Positions 47,572-54,374 of a stretch of DNA of 64,000 bases are shown here, piece by piece. The notes beneath the pieces are model-generated. The model did no database searches, had not been told where the DNA came from, and saw nothing but the letters and a program-made list of their open reading frames with translations. Position numbers and translations under genes: made by a program. Numbering within the stretch: the first letter of the stretch is position 1; each line of letters starts with the position of its first letter. The stretch lies in the NCBI GenBank assembly GCA_963710535.1, contig CAVQAW010000007.1:310001-374000 (forward strand), read 5' to 3'. Origin of the DNA: Pelagihabitans sp963710535. GTDB lineage: Bacteria; Bacteroidota; Bacteroidia; Flavobacteriales; Flavobacteriaceae.

Positions 47572-47655
47572 GGAGAGGTGCCGGAGTGGTAACGGAGCAG
47601 ATTGCTAATCTGTCGACGCGTAAGCGTCGCCAGGGTTCGAATCCCTGTCTCTCCG
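47572..47655 (+). tRNA. tRNA-Ser (GCT)
   Basis: An 84-nt class II tRNA. The acceptor GGAGAGG pairs with TCTCTCC, with discriminator G. The anticodon arm is GCAGA-TTGCTAA-TCTGT, anticodon GCT (codons AGC/AGT). The long variable arm (CGACGC/GCGTCG) is typical for serine. The T-arm AGGGTTCGAATCCCT is complete. CCA is not encoded. Confidence 0.97.
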
Positions 47656-47709
47656 CAATATCCTTTGAAATATTGGATTGAATCCGAATTGGTTTGGCTT
47701 GCTGGATAA

Positions 47710-48117
47710 GCGGGACAGGCCGGTTATCGCGTCCCGATGTATCGGGAAGGCCGCTGGATGGTTCTTTAAAATGATGAAAGGCAGGATTCGCTCCTGCAAA
47801 ATTATACACCTCGGGGTTTGGCCCCGCCGTAAGGGCGGGATGAACTCCGCCCCCGCCAAAAGGCGGGACAGGCCGGTTATCGCGTCCCGATGTATCGGGA
47901 AGGCCTCAGGGTAGTTCTTTAAAATGATGAAAGGCAGGATTCGCTCCTGCAAAATTATACACCTCGGGGTTTGGCCCCGCCGTAAGGGCGGGATGAACTC
48001 CGCCCCCGCCAAAAGGCGGGACAGGCCGGTTATCGCGTCCCGATGTATCGGGAAGGCCGCTGGATGGTTCTTTAAAATGATGAAAGGCAGGATTCGCTCC
48101 TGCAAAATTATACACCT
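47710..48117 (+). repeat. 153-bp tandem repeat (about 2.7 copies) with tRNA-Pro-like segments
   Basis: Units start at about 47710, 47863 and 48016 (period 153). The third runs directly into tRNA-Pro. Each unit contains CCGGTTATCGCG (47720, 47873, 48026), then a hairpin TCCCGATGTATCGGGA where an anticodon arm would be, then AGGCC. Further on comes GCAGGATTCGCTCCTGC (47781, 47934, 48087), a stem-loop with the same arms as the tRNA-Pro T-arm. The first block and the T-arm stem also occur in tRNA-Pro itself (48134 onward). A GC-rich insert with hairpins (GGCCCCGCCGTAAGGGCGGG and neighbours) lies between units. Unit 2 differs at AGGCCTCAGGGTAG. The array can be read as protein in several frames, but I regard those frames as accidental. 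Confidence 0.85.
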
Positions 48118-48192
48118 CGGGGTGTAGCGTAGCCCGGTTATCGCGCCTGCTTTGGGAGCAGGAGGCCGCAGGTTCGAATCCTGCCACCCCGA
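48118..48192 (+). tRNA. tRNA-Pro (TGG)
   Basis: Acceptor CGGGGTG pairs with CACCCCG, discriminator A. The anticodon arm is CCTGC-TTTGGGA-GCAGG, anticodon TGG. The T-arm is GCAGGTTCGAATCCTGC. CCA is not encoded. The upstream repeat ends exactly at the 5' acceptor strand. A strong terminator follows at 48205. Confidence 0.97.
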
Positions 48193-48204
48193 CTGAATAT
48201 TTTT

Positions 48205-48236
48205 AAACCCTGATAATCAATTGATTATCAGGGTTT
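48205..48236 (+). terminator. Terminator after tRNA-Pro
   Basis: A perfect 32-base palindrome: AAACCCTGATAATCAA followed by its complement, ending in GGGTTTT. It starts 12 bases after the tRNA. Confidence 0.8.
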
Positions 48237-48249
48237 TGTGTTTTCAAAA

Positions 48250-48895
48250 ATACTGCCAAAACGCCCCAAATCGGTACAAATTTCATAATGAAGGTGTCCT
48301 GTTAGGCCTCCTGTTTTGTGCAACTTTTCGATGGCCGCAACTTTGCCCGCTAGGGCACTTGTCTTACCCCTTCAAAAAGAATCTGTGCATTGGCCAAAAA
48401 ATTGTTGCAGTTGTGCCTGTCCAGATAAACCTAGCGCCAATCGAAATAGGCCAGGGCAAAATCGACTTCGTTGCTTTCCTGTGTTTCCACTACCCTTTTG
48501 TGTTTGTTGGTCACGTCCGTGATGAGATCTTCACCAGGATTATCTTTCAGAAAGGCCGCTAAAAATTACGGCATCACATATCCGCCAGTGGAAACCACCG
48601 AAATTTTTAGCCGCCCCAAAAGCTTGCCTTGATAAACCAATTTTTTTTGGAGTGGATGGCATCACCATCGTTCAAGATCTTCTTAGCCGCTTGAGCGATA
48701 TCTTTTCCAAGATCAGGTACAAAAAGGTTGCTGCCCATGACTTTCTTTAGTTGAAGCGAAAACTGAACTTGAACATTCTTGAGCTGTATCGATACAGCGA
48801 GCTAGGCAGGGCGCAATTCTTACGAAGCTTTTGTGATAGGCTGATTTTGATTCATTTTCAAGAATACCTGAAGTTGGTTCAAGGTAAAAACACAT
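48250..48895 (-). pseudogene. LysR-type regulator relic (multiple stops and frameshifts)
   Basis: Minus-strand translation across frames gives a recognisable LysR-type regulator. The helix-turn-helix start is TLNQLQVFLKMNQNQPITKAS, followed by stops, then LAVSIQLKNVQVQFS and LGKDIAQAAKKILNDGDAI. After a frame change comes the ligand domain: YQGKLLGRLKISVVSTGGYVMP, a stop, FLAAFLKDNPGEDLITDVTNK and ESNEVDFALA. At least four in-frame stops and two frame changes are present, so this is a true pseudogene. The residues resemble the CbbR-like LysR proteins that flavobacteria often encode near carbonic anhydrase or SulP transporters. A carbonic anhydrase lies 2.2 kb away. Confidence 0.8.
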
Positions 48896-48920
48896 AAATA
48901 TATTTTATGTTATACATAAA

Positions 48921-48944
48921 AAACATATATAATAATATATGTTT
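48921..48944. promoter_or_regulatory. Inverted repeat between the LysR relic and the next gene
   Basis: AAACATATAT, 4 bases, then ATATATGTTT: perfect 10-bp arms in a very AT-rich stretch. It lies 58-81 bases before the ATG at 49002 and just upstream of the dead regulator, where a LysR operator is expected. Confidence 0.4.
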
Positions 48945-49001
48945 CTTATGCCTTAATTTTACAAAAAACAAAAGAGACCGATTCTCGAAAATCTATATGA
49001 T

Positions 49002-49478
49002 ATGAAAACGATACTTTCCCTTTTATTGTTGCCGATGCTAGTATTCGGGCAACCCCAAGGTCAGCACCACACCGCCCATTTTAACTTTGAATTTTTGATG
49101 GATTTGGAATCCATTATAAAAAATGAAATCGATTTCATGGAAAATCCCGATGGCGTATTAGAACTGTTCATCACGGTAGAAATCTACGTGGAGGAATTAT
49201 TTATAGATACGAGAAGGCAAGGAAACTTCACATACGAAACGGCAACTTATGCTCTGCCAAAATTTCTAAACACCTTTTCCTTGGTAGGCCTTTCTCCCAA
49301 TGAAACGGGATACCCCGATCCCCAAAAACGTTTGAACAGATTGCTGGCGCTAAACAACCCCATGTTTCCGAAAGAAAATACCTTGGTCGATTGGCTACAA
49401 CCGGTCAGGTACCAACAAAATAAATTAGGTGGCGCAGAAAACATGCCCGAAGGTTTTGGGCCTCGAATTAGACTGTGA
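49002..49478 (+). CDS. Exported protein of unknown function
   Basis: A 158-residue protein with a signal peptide (MKTILSLLLLPMLVFGQ). The mature part is acidic at first (FLMDLESIIKNEIDFMENPDGVLELF) and then contains a segment with several Pro and Asn residues. No known family is recognised and no membrane segment follows the signal. It begins the small plus-strand group with the prohibitin-like gene (83 bases downstream), right after the LysR relic. Coding is supported by the signal peptide and sensible composition, not by homology. Confidence 0.65.
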   Translation: MKTILSLLLLPMLVFGQPQGQHHTAHFNFEFLMDLESIIKNEIDFMENPDGVLELFITVEIYVEELFIDTRRQGNFTYETATYALPKFLNTFSLVGLSPNETGYPDPQKRLNRLLALNNPMFPKENTLVDWLQPVRYQQNKLGGAENMPEGFGPRIRL

Positions 49479-49560
49479 TTTATAGACCGACCAGCTTGAA
49501 ATATGCCTTTTTTGAAGTATTGCAGTAACCGAGTTTCATGTTGAACAAAAACGAATTACG

Positions 49561-50337
49561 ATGAAAAAAGAATTATTAGTATTGGGTACGATAGCCATGC
49601 TATCGACAAGTTGTGCGGTAATCAGGCCAGGAGAAGCAGGTGTAAAGCAGCGTTTGGGAAAATTTGGAAGTGAAATCTCGACCCAAGGCGCGGTATTCTT
49701 CAATCCGTTTACCTCCAAGGTGGTAAAGGCTTCGGTACAGACCGAAAATTTGGAACTCTTTCTCAATTTGCCGAGTAAGGAAGGTCTAAGCGTTGATTCT
49801 GAAATATCGATCTTGTATCGATTACAAACCGATAAGGTAGCTTCGGTGCTGCAAAATATTGGGCAAGATTACCCGGCGATCATCACAAGTGTTTTCCGTT
49901 CGGCCTCCGCGGATGTCTGTTCACAGTTCTTTGCCAAGGATATGCACTCGGGCAGACGAGCGGACATCGAACAGGCCATCATGGTCAAAATGGGCGAGAC
50001 CTTGACACCGCAAGGTATAAATGTCGAAGCGGTGTTAATGAAGAGCATTCAATTGCCAAGAGGCCTTTCAACATCCATAGAACAGAAATTGCAGGCCGAA
50101 CAGGATGCCATGCGGATGGAGTTCATTCTGCAACAGGCCAAACTGGAAGCGGACCGCAAGATCATTGAAGCGGAAGGCGAACGGGATGCCCAAAAAATTC
50201 TATCTGAAGGACTCACCGACGAACTGATACAGATTAGGAGCATAGAGGCATTCAGGGAGCTTTCGCGCTCACAGAACAGCAAAATCATTATTACGGATGG
50301 CAAAACACCTTTGTTGATAGAACCTAGTATAAACTAG
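49561..50337 (+). CDS. Prohibitin-type SPFH-domain lipoprotein
   Basis: A 258-residue SPFH (band 7/prohibitin) protein. The start MKKELLVLGTIAMLSTSCAVI has a lipobox-like end with Cys18, so it is probably a lipoprotein. The SPFH domain runs from VIRPGEAGVKQRLGKFG to about residue 185 (GINVEAVLMKSIQLP). A coiled-coil tail follows (EQKLQAEQDAMRMEFILQQAKLEADRKIIEAEGERDAQKI). SPFH proteins form membrane-associated rings that organise membrane or protease complexes. Its partners are unknown; a small membrane protein follows closely. Confidence 0.9.
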   Translation: MKKELLVLGTIAMLSTSCAVIRPGEAGVKQRLGKFGSEISTQGAVFFNPFTSKVVKASVQTENLELFLNLPSKEGLSVDSEISILYRLQTDKVASVLQNIGQDYPAIITSVFRSASADVCSQFFAKDMHSGRRADIEQAIMVKMGETLTPQGINVEAVLMKSIQLPRGLSTSIEQKLQAEQDAMRMEFILQQAKLEADRKIIEAEGERDAQKILSEGLTDELIQIRSIEAFRELSRSQNSKIIITDGKTPLLIEPSIN

Positions 50338-50410
50338 AACTTATGCGGTGTGCCGAAAAACGCACTGCATAAGTTTTTTAAATTTTAGGTAAAACCATAA
50401 ACCCAATAAC

Positions 50411-50587
50411 ATGACACCTTCGATACTACTCCGATATATTGCCCTGGGCATACTGATAAAAATAGGTAGTCTGATTTTTCTTAAGCACTATGAAGGGCCA
50501 TCGACCTTCATTGCTTTGGCATATGCGTTGCTACTCTTGTGCCTTTTGTTCGTTCGCCCGTTAAAGGAAAAAAGATCTATTTTTTGA
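50411..50587 (+). CDS. Small two-helix membrane protein
   Basis: 58 residues, starting at ATG 50411 (MTPSILLRYIALGILIKIG). Two hydrophobic helices (about 6-22 and 32-47) are separated by a short polar loop (LKHYEGPST), with a basic C-terminus (RPLKEKRSIF). No family recognised. It lies 73 bases after the prohibitin-like gene and 9 bases before the next, so it fits an operon. The membrane pattern and tight spacing support coding. Confidence 0.6.
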   Translation: MTPSILLRYIALGILIKIGSLIFLKHYEGPSTFIALAYALLLLCLLFVRPLKEKRSIF

Positions 50588-50596
50588 ACTGTTCCT

Positions 50597-50893
50597 ATGT
50601 CCGGAATAATCCAAAAGATAAAACTTGTCAAAGGCATCTTTTCACCTTTCGAGGCGGCAGATGTGTTATTACAGTTGATTTCGGATAAAATTAAATTTCA
50701 CAATTTGCAGCTATTGAACATGAACAAAGTCTATGACGATGGCATCAACCCTTCAGAACAGCGCATAAGAGCCTTGAAGGAAGCTAAAAACCTGACCAAG
50801 GACCTCATCTTGAAAGCTAGGGATGAGGGCTATGAAATCAAAATCAATAGTACCATAGAAATTGAGTTGATCAAGAGTGACACTTCAAATTAG
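50597..50893 (+). CDS. Small soluble protein of unknown function
   Basis: 98 residues, mostly helical and charged (MSGIIQKIKLVKGIFSPFEA, then LRALKEAKNLTKDL-like helix and a terminal strand INSTIEIELIK). No signal peptide or membrane helix. No family recognised. It follows the 58-residue membrane protein by 9 bases and could be translationally coupled to it. Confidence 0.6.
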   Translation: MSGIIQKIKLVKGIFSPFEAADVLLQLISDKIKFHNLQLLNMNKVYDDGINPSEQRIRALKEAKNLTKDLILKARDEGYEIKINSTIEIELIKSDTSN

Positions 50894-50981
50894 TTATTCA
50901 AATTACAACAATTTGTAATGTAACATGGACAGAAATAAACGTTGAACGATTTATGGAATATAACGCAATTGGTCTTGATTG

Positions 50982-51037
50982 ATAGTAATACTATTATTTT
51001 ATAACAGTTTAACTATTATTTATGAATAGTAATAGTT
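50982..51037. promoter_or_regulatory. Repeated TAGTAATA motifs upstream of carbonic anhydrase
   Basis: ATAGTAATA occurs at 50982-50990 and 51026-51034. In addition, AACTATTA (51011-51018) and TAATAGTT (51030-51037) form an inverted repeat with an 11-base spacer. The cluster ends 51 bases before the ATG and could be an operator, though AT-richness makes chance repeats easier. Confidence 0.35.
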
Positions 51038-51088
51038 TCAATATTATTTTCGTCATCTATTTTTACAGTGAATTTAAAAACAATCATT

Positions 51089-51820
51089 ATGAGAAACAGA
51101 GTTAATACATTGGTTGGCTTCCTGATCTTTGCGACCATGGTTACTGCCCAACAATCTGAAGAACGAACTATCCAATTAGACAGAAGCCAAATTCTTGTTG
51201 AGTCCGTATTGACAGCAGAGGAACAGGCAGCGCTTTCCCCGGCACAGGTTTTGGAAAGCTTAAAGGCGGGCAATGAAAGATTCGTAAGGAGCGATCTTAC
51301 GGCAAGGGACCATTCCTTTCAGATAAGGGAGAGCGCAAACGCACAGTTCCCCAAGGCCATCGTATTGTCCTGTGTTGATAGCAGAGTTCCTGTCGAGGAT
51401 GTGTTCGATAAGGGCATTGGGGACATCTTCGTAGCTAGGGTCGCTGGAAATTTCATAAACGATGATATTCTGGGCAGTATGGAATTTGCAACTAAGGTTG
51501 CAGGAGCAAAGCTTATATTGGTATTGGGCCATGAAAATTGCGGAGCGATTCACGCTGCAATCGATGGGGCCGAATTGGGACACATTACCGGGATGCTCAA
51601 GAATATCAAACCCGCGGTAGAGATGTCGACCGTCTCAGAGGGCCCAAGAACATCTGCAAATAGACTTCTAGTACATGAAGTAAGCGAAAATAATGTGCAG
51701 ATTGCTTTACAAAGGATTGTTACAGATAGCCCAATTTTAAAAGAAATGCTCGATAAAGGAGAAATCGGTATTGAAGGTGCGGTATATGATATGGATACCG
51801 GGGTAGTGAAATTTCTTTAA
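51089..51820 (+). CDS. Exported beta-class carbonic anhydrase
   Basis: A 243-residue zinc enzyme that interconverts CO2 and bicarbonate. The signal peptide is MRNRVNTLVGFLIFATMVTAQ, so the mature enzyme is expected in the periplasm. The beta-class zinc site is complete: Cys, Asp and Arg in SCVDSRVP and His, Cys in GHENCGAI. ATG 51089 is preferred over the in-frame GTG at 51068, as the signal peptide begins there. It has its own terminator. The regulator usually found near such genes is dead in this genome (48250-48895). Confidence 0.93.
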   Translation: MRNRVNTLVGFLIFATMVTAQQSEERTIQLDRSQILVESVLTAEEQAALSPAQVLESLKAGNERFVRSDLTARDHSFQIRESANAQFPKAIVLSCVDSRVPVEDVFDKGIGDIFVARVAGNFINDDILGSMEFATKVAGAKLILVLGHENCGAIHAAIDGAELGHITGMLKNIKPAVEMSTVSEGPRTSANRLLVHEVSENNVQIALQRIVTDSPILKEMLDKGEIGIEGAVYDMDTGVVKFL

Positions 51821-51836
51821 GCTAAGTGCTTCTAAA

Positions 51837-51868
51837 GACCCTTCCTTACATCGAGGAAGGGTTTTTTT
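51837..51868 (+). terminator. Terminator of carbonic anhydrase
   Basis: ACCCTTCCT, a 7-nt loop, then AGGAAGGGT followed by T6, starting about 17 bases after the stop. Confidence 0.85.
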
Positions 51869-51884
51869 AAGATGAAATATGGCG

Positions 51885-52378
51885 ATTGTGCATACTGATA
51901 AGAGAAAGCTATTGACATTGCGATTTTAGAGAAGAGGTTAAGGGCAATCAAGGATATTCTTGCTTATAAGGGAAACATGCCCCAAGGTTTTTCGAAGAAA
52001 TAAACGACGGATATTTGTGCAGTGCACATAACCTATTGCACTACCTCCAACTGCGTAGCATTGTCATCCGTGAAATCCAATCGGCCCTGATCGGGCTTGG
52101 AATCTCCTTGCTATGCACACGTCGGGGATATGTGGGGCAGGATGTTGGAAAATATTGGGAAGGCTTGTGATGGGTTGAATCCCAGAACCAATATTTTCAT
52201 AGATCTTCCAGGACCTAAGATCAGGTTAGACAGTATTTTTAGGCCACTTGGACATTGGAAAGGTTTTCGAGAGGTCGATAGCCTTCCCTGCAAAAAAGAA
52301 TACCAGTTTAAAATGATGAAAGCATCGGAGTTCGATAAAATAAAAAGTAATGATAGGGCGGAAAAATACATAATTTAA
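51885..52378 (+). pseudogene. Pyruvate kinase-like relic
   Basis: Remains of a long-form pyruvate kinase N-terminus. In shifting frames it reads NLLHYLQLRSIVIREIQSAL, then IGLGIS, then HVGDMWGRMLENIGKACDGL and IFIDLPGPKIRLDS. These match the extension and the first catalytic blocks of flavobacterial pyruvate kinase-type proteins (HYLALR, then GLSSLGRSESHV, then DLxGPKIR). The Asn-Thr-His-Asp catalytic region and all C-terminal domains are missing. Stops and frameshifts divide the rest. It is a fragment without function. The open part (52097-52378) could still be translated but has no complete domain. Confidence 0.7.
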
Positions 52379-52395
52379 ATTTTTCCCAAGTGCCC

Positions 52396-53658
52396 TTACT
52401 GCTGGTCGATGGTAGGAGCTTTCCAACTGACGGACCCCACTTTTCTTGACTTTGCCAAATCAATGGCCTTGGCACTTCTGCGTTTGTCGTAGATCATGGC
52501 GAAGGTCATGATCAGACTGGTGCCAATGATGACAAAGAGCAGAATGCCGTGGTTGAACTCGGCAATCTGAGCCTCCAATGGTATGGCATAGAACAGCAGT
52601 ACCGTAATCAGACCCCTTGGTGCGATGAAGAGTTGAGGAATTACATCCTTGCCTACAAAAAGGAGCAACAGCACGTAGCGAATCGCATAGATGGATGCGA
52701 TGATCAACGTACTGATCAAGGCTACGTTCAAATCGAACAAGGAAGTGATCGCTATGGTCAGACCGAAGATGACGAAGAAAAAGGTACGTACCACAAAGGC
52801 CGTCTCGGCGGTGATGGTATGCAGTTCATGATAAATGTGGTGGGCCTTTTTAAAATCGAGATATTTGGCCAATTTGCCTTGGAAAAACAACTTCATATTG
52901 GCAATGACCAGCCCAAATATCAGGATAATGATCAAAGAGGAAAGGTGCATTTTTTTACCTACGGCATAGAGCAACAGCAAGACCGCTATGAGCAGGAATA
53001 ACTTGACATTGCTTTTGATGTGTTGAAATATCATGATGATGGCATAGCTCGCCACAAGTGCTATCACGATGGTCAGAATCAGGTTGCCCGAAAATCCGAC
53101 AATACCCGAATCTTCGGCCGGGTTCAGTTTTCCCGTGAGGAAATAGAACATCATAATACCGATAATATCGGAAAAGGTACTTTCATAAATATGGAATTCC
53201 TTTTTATGTTCCTTCAAACCGGTGACACTGGGAATGATGATGGCACTGGAGAGGATCGACAGGGGCGTTGCATACAACCATGCCGATTGCATGGTCATGC
53301 TGGGTATGAACTGATAGAGTATCAAGGCGGCCACCCATGCCGATGCCACAAGGCCAATAATGGCCACAGCCATCGATTTGAGGATGGGCATCAATTTCTC
53401 CCTTTTAAGTTCAAGTTCCAAAGCTGCCTCGAGCACGATCATGATCAACCCAACAATCCCCAATATTTCAAGTATGGGGAAAAAATTCATTTCTACGGCG
53501 CTGGCAAATTGGAGCGCGTACTGCAAACCTACACCAAGCACAATGAGCATCAGTACGGCCGGAATATTGGTGCGTTTGGAAATGCCATTGAACATAAAGG
53601 AGAATATGATAATCAATGATACTTCTATGATAAGGTTATATGAAGAAATGATTTCCAT
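52396..53658 (-). CDS. Cation:proton antiporter (CPA family)
   Basis: A 420-residue membrane protein with about 12 helices and a short charged C-terminus. It belongs to the NhaP/KefB-like monovalent cation:proton antiporters. The ion-binding motif, usually Asn-Asp, reads STFSDIIGIM, with Ser in place of Asn before the Asp. APRGLITVLLFYAIP is the conserved helix near the C-terminus. No TrkA-type domain is fused. Third gene of the operon with the ATPase and MscS-like genes: its ATG is 2 bases after the stop of the MscS-like gene. Substrate ion unknown. Confidence 0.92.
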   Translation of the reverse strand: MEIISSYNLIIEVSLIIIFSFMFNGISKRTNIPAVLMLIVLGVGLQYALQFASAVEMNFFPILEILGIVGLIMIVLEAALELELKREKLMPILKSMAVAIIGLVASAWVAALILYQFIPSMTMQSAWLYATPLSILSSAIIIPSVTGLKEHKKEFHIYESTFSDIIGIMMFYFLTGKLNPAEDSGIVGFSGNLILTIVIALVASYAIIMIFQHIKSNVKLFLLIAVLLLLYAVGKKMHLSSLIIILIFGLVIANMKLFFQGKLAKYLDFKKAHHIYHELHTITAETAFVVRTFFFVIFGLTIAITSLFDLNVALISTLIIASIYAIRYVLLLLFVGKDVIPQLFIAPRGLITVLLFYAIPLEAQIAEFNHGILLFVIIGTSLIMTFAMIYDKRRSAKAIDLAKSRKVGSVSWKAPTIDQQ

Positions 53659-53660
53659 GG

Positions 53661-54374
53661 TTAATCGGTGCTAAGGGTTAAACTTGTTTCAATGTCGTGC
53701 GCATTCAAAAAGGCCAGGAGGTCTTCCGTAGTAGCACCGTTTTCAAGGGTGTATTGCAATCTGACTATTCCGCTACTTTCAGTGGATTTGACTATCGGTA
53801 TTTGCTCAAAATCGAGGATGGGATTTTCGAAAAGAAGATCGAGTATGGCATCTTTCTCCAAGATCGTATGCAAATAAACGGTTTGTCGCAAGGTGGTATC
53901 CGTTGCGGCATTTACTGAAAAACCATGCCGTTCTATGGCCTGATACCCCAAAAATCTTTCTCCCGCTTCGGTGTTCAGGATCAAGCCAAAAGCCAGCAGT
54001 TTGCTCAGCTCACCGTCGATGTCGTCAGTGGTTATTTGAACACCTTTTTCTACCAAGGGGTTGGTCTTGAAAAAAAGGCCGCTGATATAATTTCTTATGT
54101 GTTGGTACCCGAATACGGCGAGTATGACGAGTAACATGCCGTGCGTGATATAATTGATCGAAATAAAGTCAAGCAGCAGTATCACAAAAGCGACCGGCTT
54201 GTACAAAATCAAAAGTTTGTCGAAGAACAGGGTTACCTTTTTGTTGGTCACATTTCGTTTCGCAAAACTCTTGATAACGAACGAAATGGACTTCAACGCC
54301 CAATACAGTACTATCAGTACCAGAAATAGGTAAAGAAGCCCTTTCCAAGAATAAAATGTAGTGATATCTTCCAT
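53661..54374 (-). CDS. MscS-like membrane protein
   Basis: A 237-residue protein with three membrane helices (about 11-34, 53-72 and 77-99). The third helix and the following segment (VILAVFGYQHIRNYISGLFF, then KTNPLVEKGVQITTDDIDGELSKLLAFGLIL) match the pore helix and start of the beta domain of MscS channels, in a divergent form. The C-terminus is a soluble domain. The ATG follows the ATPase stop without a gap (TAA-ATG). It may be a gated channel or a regulatory subunit of the antiporter. The family call is tentative. Confidence 0.7.
   Translation of the reverse strand: MEDITTFYSWKGLLYLFLVLIVLYWALKSISFVIKSFAKRNVTNKKVTLFFDKLLILYKPVAFVILLLDFISINYITHGMLLVILAVFGYQHIRNYISGLFFKTNPLVEKGVQITTDDIDGELSKLLAFGLILNTEAGERFLGYQAIERHGFSVNAATDTTLRQTVYLHTILEKDAILDLLFENPILDFEQIPIVKSTESSGIVRLQYTLENGATTEDLLAFLNAHDIETSLTLSTD

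Noticed and set aside
47710..48117. Repeat array considered as a CRISPR
   Set aside because: Units are 153 bp and nearly identical throughout, with no unique spacers and no cas genes nearby.
47605..48187. Long open frames across the tandem repeat with three repeated peptide blocks, on both strands
   Set aside because: The frames follow the 153-bp period (a multiple of three), so every frame stays open by repetition. They overlap two tRNA genes and have no start signal.
48221..48562. 113-codon plus-strand frame after tRNA-Pro
   Set aside because: It is antisense to the readable LysR relic and starts within the tRNA terminator.
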